In this document: positions 44,200 to 56,240 of the stretch, piece by piece | Layout of the letters: each line of letters starts with the position of its first letter | Position numbering within the stretch: the stretch's first letter is position 1 | Made by a program: the position numbers and the translations under genes | The notes under the pieces: model-generated | Database searches by the model: none | The model's input: only the letters and a program-made list of their open reading frames with translations | What the model was told of the DNA's origin: nothing | Origin: Canna indica | Lineage: Eukaryota; Streptophyta; Magnoliopsida; Zingiberales; Cannaceae | Direction: 5' to 3' | Assembly (NCBI GenBank): GCA_034359265.1 | Contig: CP136896.1 | Span: 6,851,501-6,915,500, forward strand | DNA length: 64,000 nucleotides

Positions 44200-44886
44200 T
44201 TTTTTCTTTTTCTTTTTTTTATACAAAGAAAATGTTCAAAGGAACAAATTTACATCAAACTAATGAGGTCAGGTGGTTAATCTTTATTTCAAATAAAATT
44301 TTGTTTTATGAGCTTTGCGTGTTTGACAAGCCAATCTACATCTTTATTGACATCTCGATTGACGAATTTGAATTCAATATTTATAAATTTACTTGCAGAG
44401 TATTTAATATCAGAAATCAAATGTTGAATATTTTTAAAACACTTCATTTTATCATTAATGGAGTCAACAACAATGCTTGAGTCACTTTCAATAATGATAT
44501 TATCTAGTTTACAATTAATCGCATAAGATAAAGTATTGCTTAATAGCCAAAGCTTCATTCATAAGAACATAATTATTATAATAAAAGAAACCTGCAGCTA
44601 CTAAACATGAACCAAGATTATTTTTGCCAATGAAAGCAAAGGAACTAGAATTCGAAGTAGAACAACTAGCACCATCAGTATTAAATTTAATCCATCCTGG
44701 TGGAGGTAATTTCTAATTTGACTTATCCTTGTCGAAAATATCAATTTTGCCCTCATATGCAGAGGTATTCGCATAGTGAACCGTCAGGGCCAGAGTGTTA
44801 ACAAGCAAACGATCGATACAGGGATTAATAGTACTAAAAATAGTCTTATTCCTAGTGAACCGTCAGGACCAGAATGTTTACGATTA
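44200..44886 (-). mobile_element. 5'-truncated LINE with near-exact 18-bp target duplication
   Basis: Flanks ATATTTCGGCTCTAATCT (44182-44199) and ATATTTCGACTCTAATCT (44887-44904) differ at one base. The 3' poly(A) is the T/C-rich tract just inside the left flank, so the element reads on the minus strand. It keeps only an RNase-H-like 3' part (44280-44720), as expected for 5' truncation during target-primed insertion. A short tandem duplication of AGTGAACCGTCAGG lies near its 5' end (about 44777 and 44855). Confidence 0.88.
44280..44720 (-). pseudogene. RNase H-like (RVT_3) domain of the truncated LINE
   Basis: The minus strand reads PPPGWIKFNTDGASCSTS, the usual start of the plant RVT_3 RNase H, then GFFYYNNYVLMNEALAIK, IIIESDSSIVVDSIND, and the C-terminal FKFVNRDVNKDVDWLVKHA. 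The catalytic-type Asp and Glu positions (NTDG, NEAL, ESDS) are recognisable. A frame change near 44545 divides it. In an intact element the domain removes RNA from the RNA-DNA hybrid. Here it is a dead 3' fragment. Confidence 0.8.
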
Positions 44887-44904
44887 ATATTTCGACTCTA
44901 ATCT

Positions 44905-46129
44905 CGAAGTGTCATTTTATTACATTAGACTTCAACAATTATATTTTGTTTGTTTCATTGAATTGAACATGATAAAGTGTGATAATATAACAAATGAGAA
45001 GTAGTATTCGATGAACAAATTTAAATCTAGTATTCATTCAATATAATATTAATTTTATATTTTTTTAATTCATATTTCTTTCGAGTCTATATACTAAATA
45101 AATAATAAATTAAAATCTATTTCTTATTTTATTCTAGGAAGAAAACAAATTTTTAGAGCTTTTCGCATTTGAAGTGACACATCAAACTAAGTCTAACATC
45201 ATTATTGCAAGTGGATTCAAATTCACAACCTCAGAAACAAAAAACACTGATCGTACCAGCGTAAATTTCAAAATTTCATGAACACCTCCTTAAATCTAGC
45301 TATTTTTCTAGTATAAAGGTAATCATTAAGAGTATGATTTTAATTGAATTGATTGATTAGAGATTTATGTAATGGTTGAACAACAACTTGTGTCACATGA
45401 TGTATAGAAATATATATATATATATATATATAAAGATAAAAAATCACGTGATTATGCTAGGATTCGAACTCTAATTTTTTAGATAATATTCAATATGTTA
45501 TCATCAACTATACTACTCACATTTGGCAAAAAATAATTGATGATCATATGACCATATCGATTTGAACTTTAATTGGTGGGAGAAAAATATTTCATCTTAA
45601 CTACTCAAGCAAGCTATAACAAATGAGAATATATTTGTATATTTATTTATGATTTTAGCATTTATCTAATTTATAAATGAAGCATGCAATTTTTTATCTC
45701 TCACATATTCACATGCTCTAAGTCCTAATTAGATGATGGAAAGCTTCCAAATTAACTACAAGTGATGAGAAACTACGTACGAGCCTGGCTAAAAGCAAAA
45801 GGAGCTCCAACATGAATTAGATTCTCTTGGGAGTTGAGACAAATGGAGTTGCCAAAAAGCTTTGACAACTTCAAGAATATGTTGAGAAAACAAAACAGTA
45901 TCATTTTTATTGCGATCAAAGTAATAAAATTAATGAGAACTTTCGAGGTTGGGAAAAAAATCTTTCTAGTTGGATGGAATTGCGAAAATACCACCACAAG
46001 TTCACTCGCAAAATTAACTCGATATGGTTGGTTTCACAAAAAAACAAAATTGTATTTGAACGAAATTGTTTCCAAACACATTTTCACAATTTGGGCGAAA
46101 ACGAAAATGATTTAATTTCAAACATAGCC
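44905..46129. other. AT-rich non-coding stretch with (AT)n
   Basis: A (TA)n run lies at about 45411-45432. No gene, RNA gene or transposon terminus was supported. Confidence 0.5.
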
Positions 46130-48345
46130 TAAGGGTCTCGATCAACTATATCTTATTGTCAAATTGTCATCAATTTGGTCGCTAGGATGCTAAGTGGTAT
46201 TGCTAAAGTTGATTAAAGGTTCAGTTAGCATCTTTAAATACATTATAAAATAAGGGAAAATATACTACAATGCTCTTAACGTTTTCACTGGGATACTAAA
46301 ATATCTCTATCGTTTGTTTTAGAGCTAAAATATTCATGAAATTATTGAAAATGATACAAAATGACACCTAATCTAACTTCTGTTAACTGAGATGACGTGG
46401 ATGCCACGTAAACTTGGTCCCACCACCAATATCAATTTTTTGGAGAAATGTACTAAAATGCCACTAACGTTTTCACCAGGAGTACGTACTAAAACGCCCC
46501 TATCATTTTCACTAGGGGTACTAAAATGCTCATATCGTTTTCACCAGGGTACTAAAATGCCCCCTGATGTAGAAGTGGACAAAATGCACCGGTTTGCTAC
46601 AAGTCGACACTGGGCGTATTGTATAGTTGCTCAGAAGCAATTTGTCTACTTCTTCGATTGCTTGAACTGATGCTCTGGGAAGATGAGTTTGCAGTGGACA
46701 TTCAAGGTGATTAAGCTCTTTTATCTCTCGCTATCTATATCTCACTCTTTCGAAAATCTAAATTTTTTTATCTCTCTCTCTCTCTCGTTATCTATATCTT
46801 AATCATTCTCTGCATGTGCACCACATGTAAATTAGCTTCGATACTAACTGGGATGTTTGACTTTACACGTGGTGCACATGCAGAGAACGAGTGAGATATA
46901 GATAGAGAGAGATAAAAAAATTTTAACAAAGATTTAGGAATGAGTGAGATATAAATAGCGAGAGAGAGATAAGAGCCTAATCATCTTGAATGTCTACTGC
47001 AAACTCGATCATCTTCTCAAAGCATTGGTTCAAGCAATTGAAGAAGTTGACACATTGCTTTTGATCAGCTACAATACGCCTGGTGTCGGCTTCTAGCAAA
47101 CCGACACATTATGTCCACTTCTACATCAAGGGGTATTTTAGTACCCTGGTGAAAACGATAAAGGCATTTTAGTACGTACCTGGTGAAAACGTCAAAGGAA
47201 TTTTAGTACATTTTCCAAAAAAAATTAATATTAGTGATGAGACCCAAGCTTATGTGGCATCTTACGTGTCGTTTGCGTGACAAATTATTCTCTACATGTG
47301 CACCACGTGTAAAGTCAACTTCCTAATCAGTATCTACGTTATCTTCGTTAAGTCTCAATTAACAGAAGTTAGCTTTTGGTATCATTCTTCTAGCATTTTC
47401 AATAACCACAAGGATATTTTAGTACACTAGTGGAAACATCAAGAACATTTTAGTATATTTTCTCTTAAAATAATAAAAATATCATTTATATCTCTCTTTT
47501 TTTCATCCGTGTCCTCCTACATCCTCGAAACTCACATCCACTCTCTCCATCACTATCATTGAAACCCTGAATCGTCATAACACATTAATGACCAACTATA
47601 TCGTTCTTAGTTGCATTATTCCTTATATCTCAATTGAATTATTTATGAACCCCAAGGATCTAATGCTTTGAATCTAAAATTATTTAAGCTAAATTTATTT
47701 TGCAATTTTTATCATAATCAAGATGCAACGGAGAATAATGTAGTTGGTCTTCAATGTGAGTGATGACAGTTTTGGGTCAAGATGATATCGATGCAAAGAG
47801 GTGGAGACGAGTGTCGAGAATGTAGGAGCTATGGACAAAAAAAAAAAAGAATATATAATTTTTGAAAATATTTGGTAACGTGATATTTTATTATTTTTAA
47901 ATATATTTAGGGATGCTTAATTGCTTACTAGACTTTTGACCCACGTCAATAATGCAACTTAGTTTCCTAATGATCAAATTGATGTCAACTTGATAATATA
48001 ATATAATTAAAATAAATCGAAAATACTATAAGGGAGTAGGGCCCCTATTCATAAGAAATAAAAGATTATGATAAATTTGAGAAAACTCATAATAGTTGAG
48101 ATATATTAGATAATTAATCTTTTAAATTATTATTTTTAAAAAAACTTGATACATGACTCTTATTGCATTTAGGGATATTGATTGAATTGTTAATCCACGT
48201 TAACAATACCACGTTAGCATTCAAACGATAAAATTGAAGAATCACGGTATAATTGAAATAATTAAAATCGAAGTACTACAGTAGTACAGTGATAAAAATG
48301 AAATATTGAGATGGATTTCTATTAAAAGTCAGATATATTTAGCAA
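46130..48345. repeat. Dispersed AT-rich repeat, copy A, interrupted by a MULE foldback
   Basis: The flanks of the foldback (46130-46253 and 47465-48345) join into sequence that is recognisably similar to 59440-60650: CAATTTGGTCGCTAGGATGC versus CAATTTGGTCATTAGAATTC, and GATATCGATGCAAAGAGGTG versus CACATCGATGCAAAGAGAAG. From about 47880 it contains two tandem units, each starting ATTTAGGGATGCT or ATTTAGGGATATT and ending in GAGATATATTAG-like sequence. The units resemble the terminal repeats of the Pack-MULE at 41599-43078. Confidence 0.6.
46254..47464. mobile_element. Mutator-type foldback element, near-complete palindrome
   Basis: The arms of about 600 bp each run from GGGAAAATATACTACAATGC inward and are mirrored by ATTTTAGTATATTTTCTC at the right. 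The flanking 9-mers ATAAAATAA (46245-46253) and TTAAAATAA (47465-47473) match at 8 of 9. Matching inverted landmarks include CACGTGGTGCACATGCAGAG against CTCTGCATGTGCACCACATG near the centre. There is no coding capacity. Length and duplication size point to a Mutator-like foldback. Confidence 0.82.
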
Positions 48346-48577
48346 ACAACCTTTTTGTTTAAAAAAAGTAATATTTTTATTTATTTTAATTGAAGAGTAT
48401 TTTATAGCGAAGCCAATCAGGTTGAGAGAAGAAAGTCAAAATAGATCCCTCGATTCATCAAAACCTGCGCTGGAACTGGAATTCCTCTTCCTCCCTTTGA
48501 TGTCCTCTTAAATCTCTCCCTTCCCGACCCCAACCCTTCCTAAACCCCCAATCCATCCCTTTCTCTCTGCCTCTCCA

Positions 48578-49640
48578 ATGGCAAAGATCCCACCTTTCCG
48601 TCCCCTCGTCGCTTTTCTTGCTCTCCCAATCCTCCTTCCTCTTCTCTCCGCTCTCCCCGCGGCCTCCGGCGGCCACGTCGTCACCGGTGGCGCCCGATCC
48701 TTCCGCGATCTCCTCCGCAGTTACGGTCTTCCCGCCGGCCTCCTCCCCAAGGCCGTCGATACTTTCGCCCTAGATTCCTCTTCCGGCCTCCTCGAGGTCC
48801 AGCTTCGCCGCCCCTGCTACGCCCGCTACGCCGGCGGCCTCGCCTTCTTCGATAGCGTGGTGAGAGGCAACCTCAGCTACGGCTCGCTCGGCGAGGTGGT
48901 CGGCTGGTCGACGGAGGAGCTCTTCTTGTGGTTCCCCGTAAAGGGGATCCTCATTGCCGATCCCTCCTCGGGTGTCATCCTCTTCGACATCGGGCTCGCG
49001 CACAAGCAGCTATCCGCGTCGGTCTTCGAGGATCCGCCGGAGTGCTGCCCGGACGCGGAGGCCATCCGAGGATCCGGAGAAGGTGAGGACACTCCAAACG
49101 AAAGGGATTTTTCGGGGTTTCCTAGTCGATTTGATCGTTCCCCCAACACGGCAACACCCCTGTTGTTCCAGATTCTTCCCGATTGAAGTTTACAGAAAAA
49201 TTTACATCTTTTCTTGAAGAAAAAAAAGGGTTTTTGATCGATTATTGCTCAAAATTTGTGCTCGCTTTGAATAATTCTATGCACAAACAAACAAGAACTG
49301 CTTTTCCCCTCCTGCTATTGCTCAAAGAACGAGCAAATTGAAGTTCCCGAAAACTTTTAGACGAATTGAAGCAACATTTTTCTTTGTCTGCTACCTGCCA
49401 AGTGTCTGCAAACTAAATTTCGCCACGCAGTTGCTATTTTCCATTCTCCTACTTGACTACTTCCAATCTACTTCCGTCCTGTTACTGTTTGTCATCTTAC
49501 TACCGGGCAACATAACTGGTTCTGCAACTTGAATCTTACAATATCATCTCACTGAAGCAAGTTATTATGTGTGCATCTCTTTGCTTTGCTATGCAGAGTT
49601 TCATGGCAGGAAGAGAGTTGGATTCCAGCAGCAGAGATAA
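48578..49640 (+). CDS. DUF538 family secreted protein
   Basis: Two exons, 48578-49082 and 49597-49640, with a GT-AG intron of phase 1. The total is 549 nt, 182 aa plus stop. The protein starts with a signal peptide (MAKIPPFRPLVAFLALPILL, cleavage near residue 29-31). The DUF538 domain follows: RSYGLPAGLLPKAVDTFALD, then a beta-rich core (GLLEVQLRRPCYARYAG, GVVGW-like VVGWSTEELFLWFPVKGI). The C-terminal FHGRKRVGFQQQR is encoded by exon 2 and confirms the splice. DUF538 proteins are plant-specific, about 150-180 aa, and linked to stress and wall or lipid processes without a settled biochemical role. Exon 1 is strongly GC-rich. An ATTTTATAGC box at 48399 could be a TATA box. Without the splice the frame would run to 49186 in unrelated sequence, so the two-exon model is preferred. 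Confidence 0.92.
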
Positions 49641-51533
49641 TAATTAATGAGGAGAAGCATTCCAATTTTCCAACTTGTCTCGTCTGTACTCTGTACCATG
49701 TCCTCCTACGGTAATCTACACACCATGTGCCATTGCCGGAAGACTAGGATTGACTGTCCGCTTCATTCATGATTAGCTGGAGGCGTTTGAGGGGATGCCA
49801 TTGCCAACGAGAAAAGAAGCAGAATTGGAGATGATGTGCGTGACAGCTTGGTGGCACGTAGAATTACTGTACAAATGATATGTCTTGTTTGATGGGCTGT
49901 CACTAATGGCTTAAGTCACTAATAATGGAATTTTGTCATGTTGCTTGAAAGGCGTAACACCGTTCTGTGGATCACGTGACCAGGAGATTATTATTTAAAA
50001 TTAGTTAAAAAGAGGATTGTCTTCTTTAAGAAAAATAAAAAAAGAATAAAAAGAGATTCCGAAGTGCGATGCTACCAAGAAACGACAAGAAATTTCTGAT
50101 GTGCGCGCTTTACATTCGCGACGGGATTTAAAATTAAATGGATTTGGATAAATTAGTTTGGATTTTTTTATATGTATATTTATATTTTTTAAGTCTTTGC
50201 TTTAGAACAAGTTGGTTTAAATTAAAAATTCTATGGCTTGTTTTAAAATAGCAGAATATGCTTTTGGGCGAATTACTTGGATTATTTGAACACTCCTATT
50301 TTATATAAAAATATTAGGTAGAATTTCTTTTTATATAAATTTTAATTAAAACTAGATTTAGTTTGTTTTTGTAAATTAAGCAAAAATTAGAACTGTAATT
50401 TTGAAAATATTTGAATTTTATGAGCTGTCGTAGAGGACTCTTAATTGTTTTTCATGAATTTTGTACTTTATTATGATGACTTTCTTAATGTTTTAACATA
50501 AATATCCAGAATAATCCATACATAATATTAAAAAATAATGCTTATATGATTTAAATTTTAGTAACTACAATAAATTAAAAGTGGAGTAATACATTTAAAA
50601 GAAATAAAGATATAAGATTTGATACAAATATTAATTTAAAATATTTAAAAAATACATAATAAATGAATAGATTTCATTATCATCTTAATTGAAGTGATTG
50701 TCTTATTCCTACCTACTAAATTGATTATTGATTATGATTGTCTTGTGTAATGATCATCTTTACCATCATCATAAAAGAATACATGCTTTATTTAGGTTTT
50801 TTTATAATATATATATATATATATAATCTTTTTAGATAAGATTTTTTTAAAAATGATCTTCAATATAAGCTTAACAAAAAATGACCAAAATAATTATATT
50901 TTGAACAAAAATTATCCCCTATTAAATGGCTAAGTCAACAGTCTCGGGCATATACCAAAATAACGCGTCTGATCTTAAAACATTCCAACTTAGCTTCTAA
51001 CATTCCGCAACATAAGTCCAACTCAAAAAATGACAAGTCAACATTCTGTGACAATCGAAAACATCCCGCCCGTGGTTATAATATCCCGGGAAAGCTTCTA
51101 ACCCTAAAAATGATAATTCATATCGTGCGACAATCAAGAACAACTCGCCTACTCTCATATTTTGTCCATAACATCTCGTCCCCTATATAACACCCCGCTC
51201 ACTCCCACAATAATCTGTCCAAAATATCACGTAACTTGTATAACATCCCGCTCATTCTCACAACAACTCGTCTCGTGCAAAACATCCAGCCCATATATAA
51301 CATCCCAACATACCACAAGCATAATTCAACCATGTTCCGAGATGTAGAACTTAAACTGAAGCTAAAGGAAGGATTAGACACAAACCTTGACGATATTTTC
51401 TTAATTTATGTGAAAATTGATGATTGGGCAAGGCTGACGAAGGTGGGTCGTCGACGACAACTGGAACCGAACAACATTGGGTTAACCACAAGCGATGGAG
51501 GAGGAACGTGATCTCAAAATGAGGGTAGAAGGA
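49641..51533. other. 3' flank of the DUF538 gene and AT-rich intergenic DNA
   Basis: The gene's 3' untranslated region lies in about the first 400 bp. From 50930 to 51330 there is a diffuse array of AACATCCCGC-like words (for example 51060, 51170, 51241, 51300), too irregular to call a satellite. No gene is supported. Confidence 0.5.
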
Positions 51534-54142
51534 TGTCACACCCCGAATTACAAGGGCGTGTGACCGGCTAGAGTATGTGGACGTACCTCAGAGCTTACCA
51601 ATGTAGACACACGACATGCATATATATATAATGAAAGAGATGCAAAAGTAAGAATCTAAATGCATAACTGGTAATTTATCCAAGTAAGACAACAGACTCC
51701 AAAGGTTCACATTGTAAGAAAATACATGTTTATATGCACAAATGAAAAGACTCCACTACTCGACTACGACTCAACTAGACTCACTACGAGATCTGTAGTG
51801 AAAGCTTGCTCCCTCAGTCACGCCATATCCACTGATTAGTGCCTCACTGGTCAGGATTTGCAAAACAACATGAAGAAAGTGGTGAATTCTTAAGTAACCC
51901 AGTGAACTATGTGAGGAGTATCACTTGGCGTCGATGATGATGATGGATTTGATGTTGATATTGTCATAATTCAAGTTTATGAAATCACTGCAATATAAAT
52001 AGCATGAAGAGTAAAAGATTTCATCCATGAACTTATGCTCAAGAACAACCCTGTCAGTCGGCCTAAACCGGCCTGACATCAACCTCAACAACCATTCTGC
52101 CCACAAGGGCCCACATCAAATTCTCGACCCAAAAAGGCCCAAATCACATAATCGACACATAGGGCCCAAATCACATACTCAGCTCGCTGGACTAGGATGA
52201 CCTACTAGTTTCGGCGCCCACTCTGGTACGCTTCTCGGTCTAGCCATCGTCCATCGTCCATCCACAAACACAAGCACAAACAATGCTTATCGTACATAAA
52301 AATAAATAGATAATTTATCATGTGATCTTATCATTTTTACCGACTACTCGGGTACGCGCACGCGCGTCCCAAGCCGACCCTTTCTCGGGCCTAATCTCTC
52401 GGCTCTACAGTCTATCACCTAGGTTTCTATTTCGGCACGAATACTTTTAATTTCATCATGCATATCTAAATCCAGCATGCACATGTATGATTTCAGCTTG
52501 TATACTTAGTTTTGCATGAATATGAGTACCACATGCCTATACCACATTCAGAGTGGATATGGATCATTACAACATGAATGTACATGTTATCAAAATGGAT
52601 ACAGACTTTAACAACATGTAATTGCAGCATAATAGATTGGATATAAATCATATCAGTATGTATATACAATCAAACATAATAAATATAAATTAACACTGGG
52701 TGGAAATACAACCAAACATAATGGATATACACTATAACAACATATATATATACAGTCAAACATAATGAATATAAATTAACTGAATGGATATAAGCCATTC
52801 CTACATGAATATACTTCAACTAAGCAAACATAATTAAAATTTCAGCATAGGCAAAATAATTACTCAACATAGGGAGATAGTAATTCAGCCCACTATCTTA
52901 CTTTATGAAATTTATCGATTCAAAGTCTCCATAGCCCTACACATCGAAATCCTCTTCGTTCTGTTACTGCGATAGTTTCTATCATTCATTTCATAGTTAC
53001 AATGAATAAATTTGGCGTACAATGTAACCTCGAAGGAAAGCTACCCTAGAGCTATCTCACCTACGTCATAAGGTACGGCCACATGGTGGTGTACTCATAC
53101 CTAGTGACTTCAATCTAACCCCACCACTAACTCACCAATGCCGATACTAAAGCGAACCCAAGGATTGGGGAAAACCATCATTACTCACCCGGTCTAGGGT
53201 TACCCTAGGGCTGCGCTAACTGACCATACAAAGGTTGGTCTACGCGCATCCCAAGGTTTCGATACGGAAGATTCCACATTCACGATTCAAGAAAAAATAT
53301 AAGAAATCGTATAATTGGGTTTCTAACCCCTTTCTCTAATCCTAGGACAACGGACCCCAAGGAATAGGGGCTGCCCTAATCTAGGTACACCATCTGAACA
53401 TCTCAACTCGTATCAAGCATGATCAAACGTTGAAGAAACATAATCTAAGCCTAGGATTCATTAAAAATTTCGACATGACCTTCCCTAAAATGAACCTTAA
53501 CCGGCCGGCCTTAAACCACAAGAGAAAACCTTACAAAAAATTTGGGAAAACGCGATCTACAACATCACAAGGAGTTTAGTCATCGAAAGCATGCAAGAAA
53601 TTGAAGAAACAAACATCAAATCCGGATTTATACCCTATCATAGGGTTCGATAATAAGGGCCCTAATTCCTACACCAAAAAGCTCTAAAATCACTTGCAAA
53701 AAAGAGGAAGAAGGGAAGGATCGAGATGAAGGACTTGAAGCCTCGCGACTTCGATCTCCGACAATGACGCGATCTCTAGCCACCAAACGCCCAAGGTCGC
53801 CCCTCCACACTCGCCTCAGTGTCCGTGCGACTGCTACAGTTGTACGATCGGCTAAGGTGGATGCTTCTTATTTTATTTTATTTTTTCAAAATTATAATTT
53901 TTCCCTTGGGACTTAAGTTGGACTCAAATAGATCCATTCTCATCCAAATTGGGTTTCGATTGAACCATTGGACTCGGCTTGAGCTCAACATCATAATAAA
54001 TCATGAAATAATAATATTACATGCGCGTTCGAGCCGTACCTTAAGTCGCGCCTTCTGGTGTTTTGCTCGACTCGATTCGACGCGCCTCCAAATCATCCTG
54101 CTAATATCAAAATAAAAATCCGTCAGAATTATGGGTATTACA
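51534..54142. mobile_element. Long solo LTR (2.6 kb) with AAGGA target duplication
   Basis: Runs from TGTCACACCCCGAATTACA to ATGGGTATTACA, with inverted tips of TG..ACCC type, and is flanked by the exact 5-bp repeat AAGGA (51529-51533 and 54143-54147). No gag-pol sequence was seen in any frame. A 2.6-kb LTR fits Gypsy-type elements with long LTRs. A non-coding LTR-type element with degraded LTRs is the alternative. Confidence 0.78.
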
Positions 54143-54147
54143 AAGGA

Positions 54148-55722
54148 GTTTCATTTTAGGCTAAAAAATTTTGATTTTAGCTTCAGAACTCCGAGAATGT
54201 AGGTTGAGGAGAGTGAGGGCGTTAAAAAATTTGTATTTTATGAAAACTAGCGCCTTTTGCCTTTAATCGGATTTGTTTCTCATGAAATCTAGTTTCAATA
54301 GTATTTTCTTCCAATACAATAAAATATGACTATTTTTTTAAACCTTATATGAAGGGTCAATTTTTAAAACTCTTATCCCAAAAAAATCATTCCCTATAAT
54401 TTTCTCTTTTTTATTTGTTAAACATGTGAAACAATCAAATCAGTTTAATATTTGATATATATTTAAATATAGTTCTAGCTAGAGGATTGCATAAGAGAAA
54501 TAAAATTTAAAAAAAAGACAATCAGCGTTTATGTAGTCGTAGTCAATTGGACCAACTTAATTAATTATTTGCAGAAGGATGTCATTATCTTAATTTCTTC
54601 ACCATTAAGCTTTTAGTTGAACCAACATTTGTCTCGAATTCAACACAACTAGAAAACCAATGCACGTTTGTTTTGTTGTATATATGTATGCGTTGCCTGT
54701 ACGTATATGCTGATGCACATTTTTTAAGAACAAAGTTCACACCAATTGATCGAAACCAACTATAAATTTCGAATCCATCAAAGTTTTAATGCCTTTTAAC
54801 AAATTTATCAATTAATTATCCGATCTTAAATTAATACGATCTTTTTATTTAACTCGTTGTTGAATAAATTAAAATGGAAAAAAATACGATTTTACTAGAT
54901 TTTCCTAATTCTTTTAGTTGCCTATTTTTCATGATTTTTTTTTAAAAAAATTCTTTTGTCTTCATATTAATTTCATTGATATATAAATGTAAAAAAAGAA
55001 ATAAGTATAATATAACAAATGAGTGATTTTTATTTTCTTTTTATAAAAAAGGTCTTGATTTGGCGACCAATCCAAACCCTAATTTTGTTTAGTCGAGTTA
55101 ACTACAGTTGATTTATTAAAAATGAAAAAAATTAAACATATATATTACAATTGGATGGAAAATTTATAAATTATTAAAAATATCTTAGCTAGTGCGAAAA
55201 TTACAATTGTGGCAAAAATTAATCGACGGTCGACCAAAAGTCATAGCAAAAGTGCAAATCGCAATTCACCCTTTATGCTAAAGAAGTTTGCGACTTCATC
55301 TTAAACTTTGGGAAAAAATTAGTATGGAGTCTCACGTATAAGTGAACCTAGCATCATTATGATTGAAGCTAAAGTGGTTAAAAGTGATAGATTTACTCTT
55401 TTACAACATAAGTTTATTTTTACTTTAGGTTCAGTCTTAATCATATACTAGATTTAATTTTAATAAAGCTTGATTCATTCTTATGGGAGGCTCCATAAGA
55501 ATTTATGTGGAGTTCGAATCCATAGAAATTGCATTCGAAAATTTGGAATAATTTTTGCATCATTTTCGTGTCTTAATTGATGGGCCTAATGGATGAGTCG
55601 TCCTTAGGCCGTTGGTCTTAGTTGAAGATGGCATGAGCATTGTCATTTAATTGAATATTTTTGCATGTATAATTACTCATTCATTTTTTTTTTCTTTTGA
55701 CAATTGATGAAAGTAATAATAT
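54148..55722. other. AT-rich non-coding stretch
   Basis: Long AT-rich sequence with poly-A/T runs. No gene or element boundary was recognised. Confidence 0.5.
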
Positions 55723-55730
55723 GTAAAAAT

Positions 55731-56232
55731 TAGGAGTGTCATGGGTACCGGATAAACCCGAAATCGATTAGAACCTACTCGATCGGGTAGGTTCCGTATA
55801 GACCTGAATTAAATTTGGATATGGTTTGGGACAAAACTAGGAACCGAGTAAAATCGGTTTCAGTTCCGTATAGACCTGAATTAAATTCGGGTAGGGTCTG
55901 GGACAAAACTTAAGGAACCGATTAAAACTGGTTCCGATTCTGAGTCCAACACATCGAGTACCTGAAATCGAAATCGAAATCGATACTTGGAACATGTACC
56001 ATAGAACTCATAAATGAACAGATTCCAGCAGGATACCCGAAACATATACCTTGGAACCTACCATTTATAAGTTCCAATAGGGTACCCGAAACTTATACTA
56101 CACTACAGGTTCCGAGTATGGTTTGATTCCAAGTTCCAACAGGATAAGATCCAAAACTTAGGAACTGGTCATATATAGGATATGATCCGAGTATCATGAA
56201 AAATACAAGGTACCTGGATCCGTTCACCCCTA
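55731..56232. mobile_element. hAT-like non-autonomous element
   Basis: The tips TAGGAGTGTCATGGG and GTTCACCCCTA are inverted. The flanks GTAAAAAT (55723-55730) and GTCAAAAT (56233-56240) match at 7 of 8. The 502-bp interior is made of GGTACCCGAAAC and GAAATCGAAATCG words. Confidence 0.8.
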
Positions 56233-56240
56233 GTCAAAAT

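Noticed and set aside
46392..46670. 92-codon open frame
   Set aside because: It lies within one arm of the Mutator-type palindrome and has no protein features.
48458..49149. Several minus-strand and offset open frames across the DUF538 gene
   Set aside because: They are shadows of the GC-rich exon. Splicing to FHGRKRVGFQ confirms the plus-strand gene.
50930..51360. Satellite of AACATCCCGC words
   Set aside because: Spacing is irregular and the units are too diverged to define a period.
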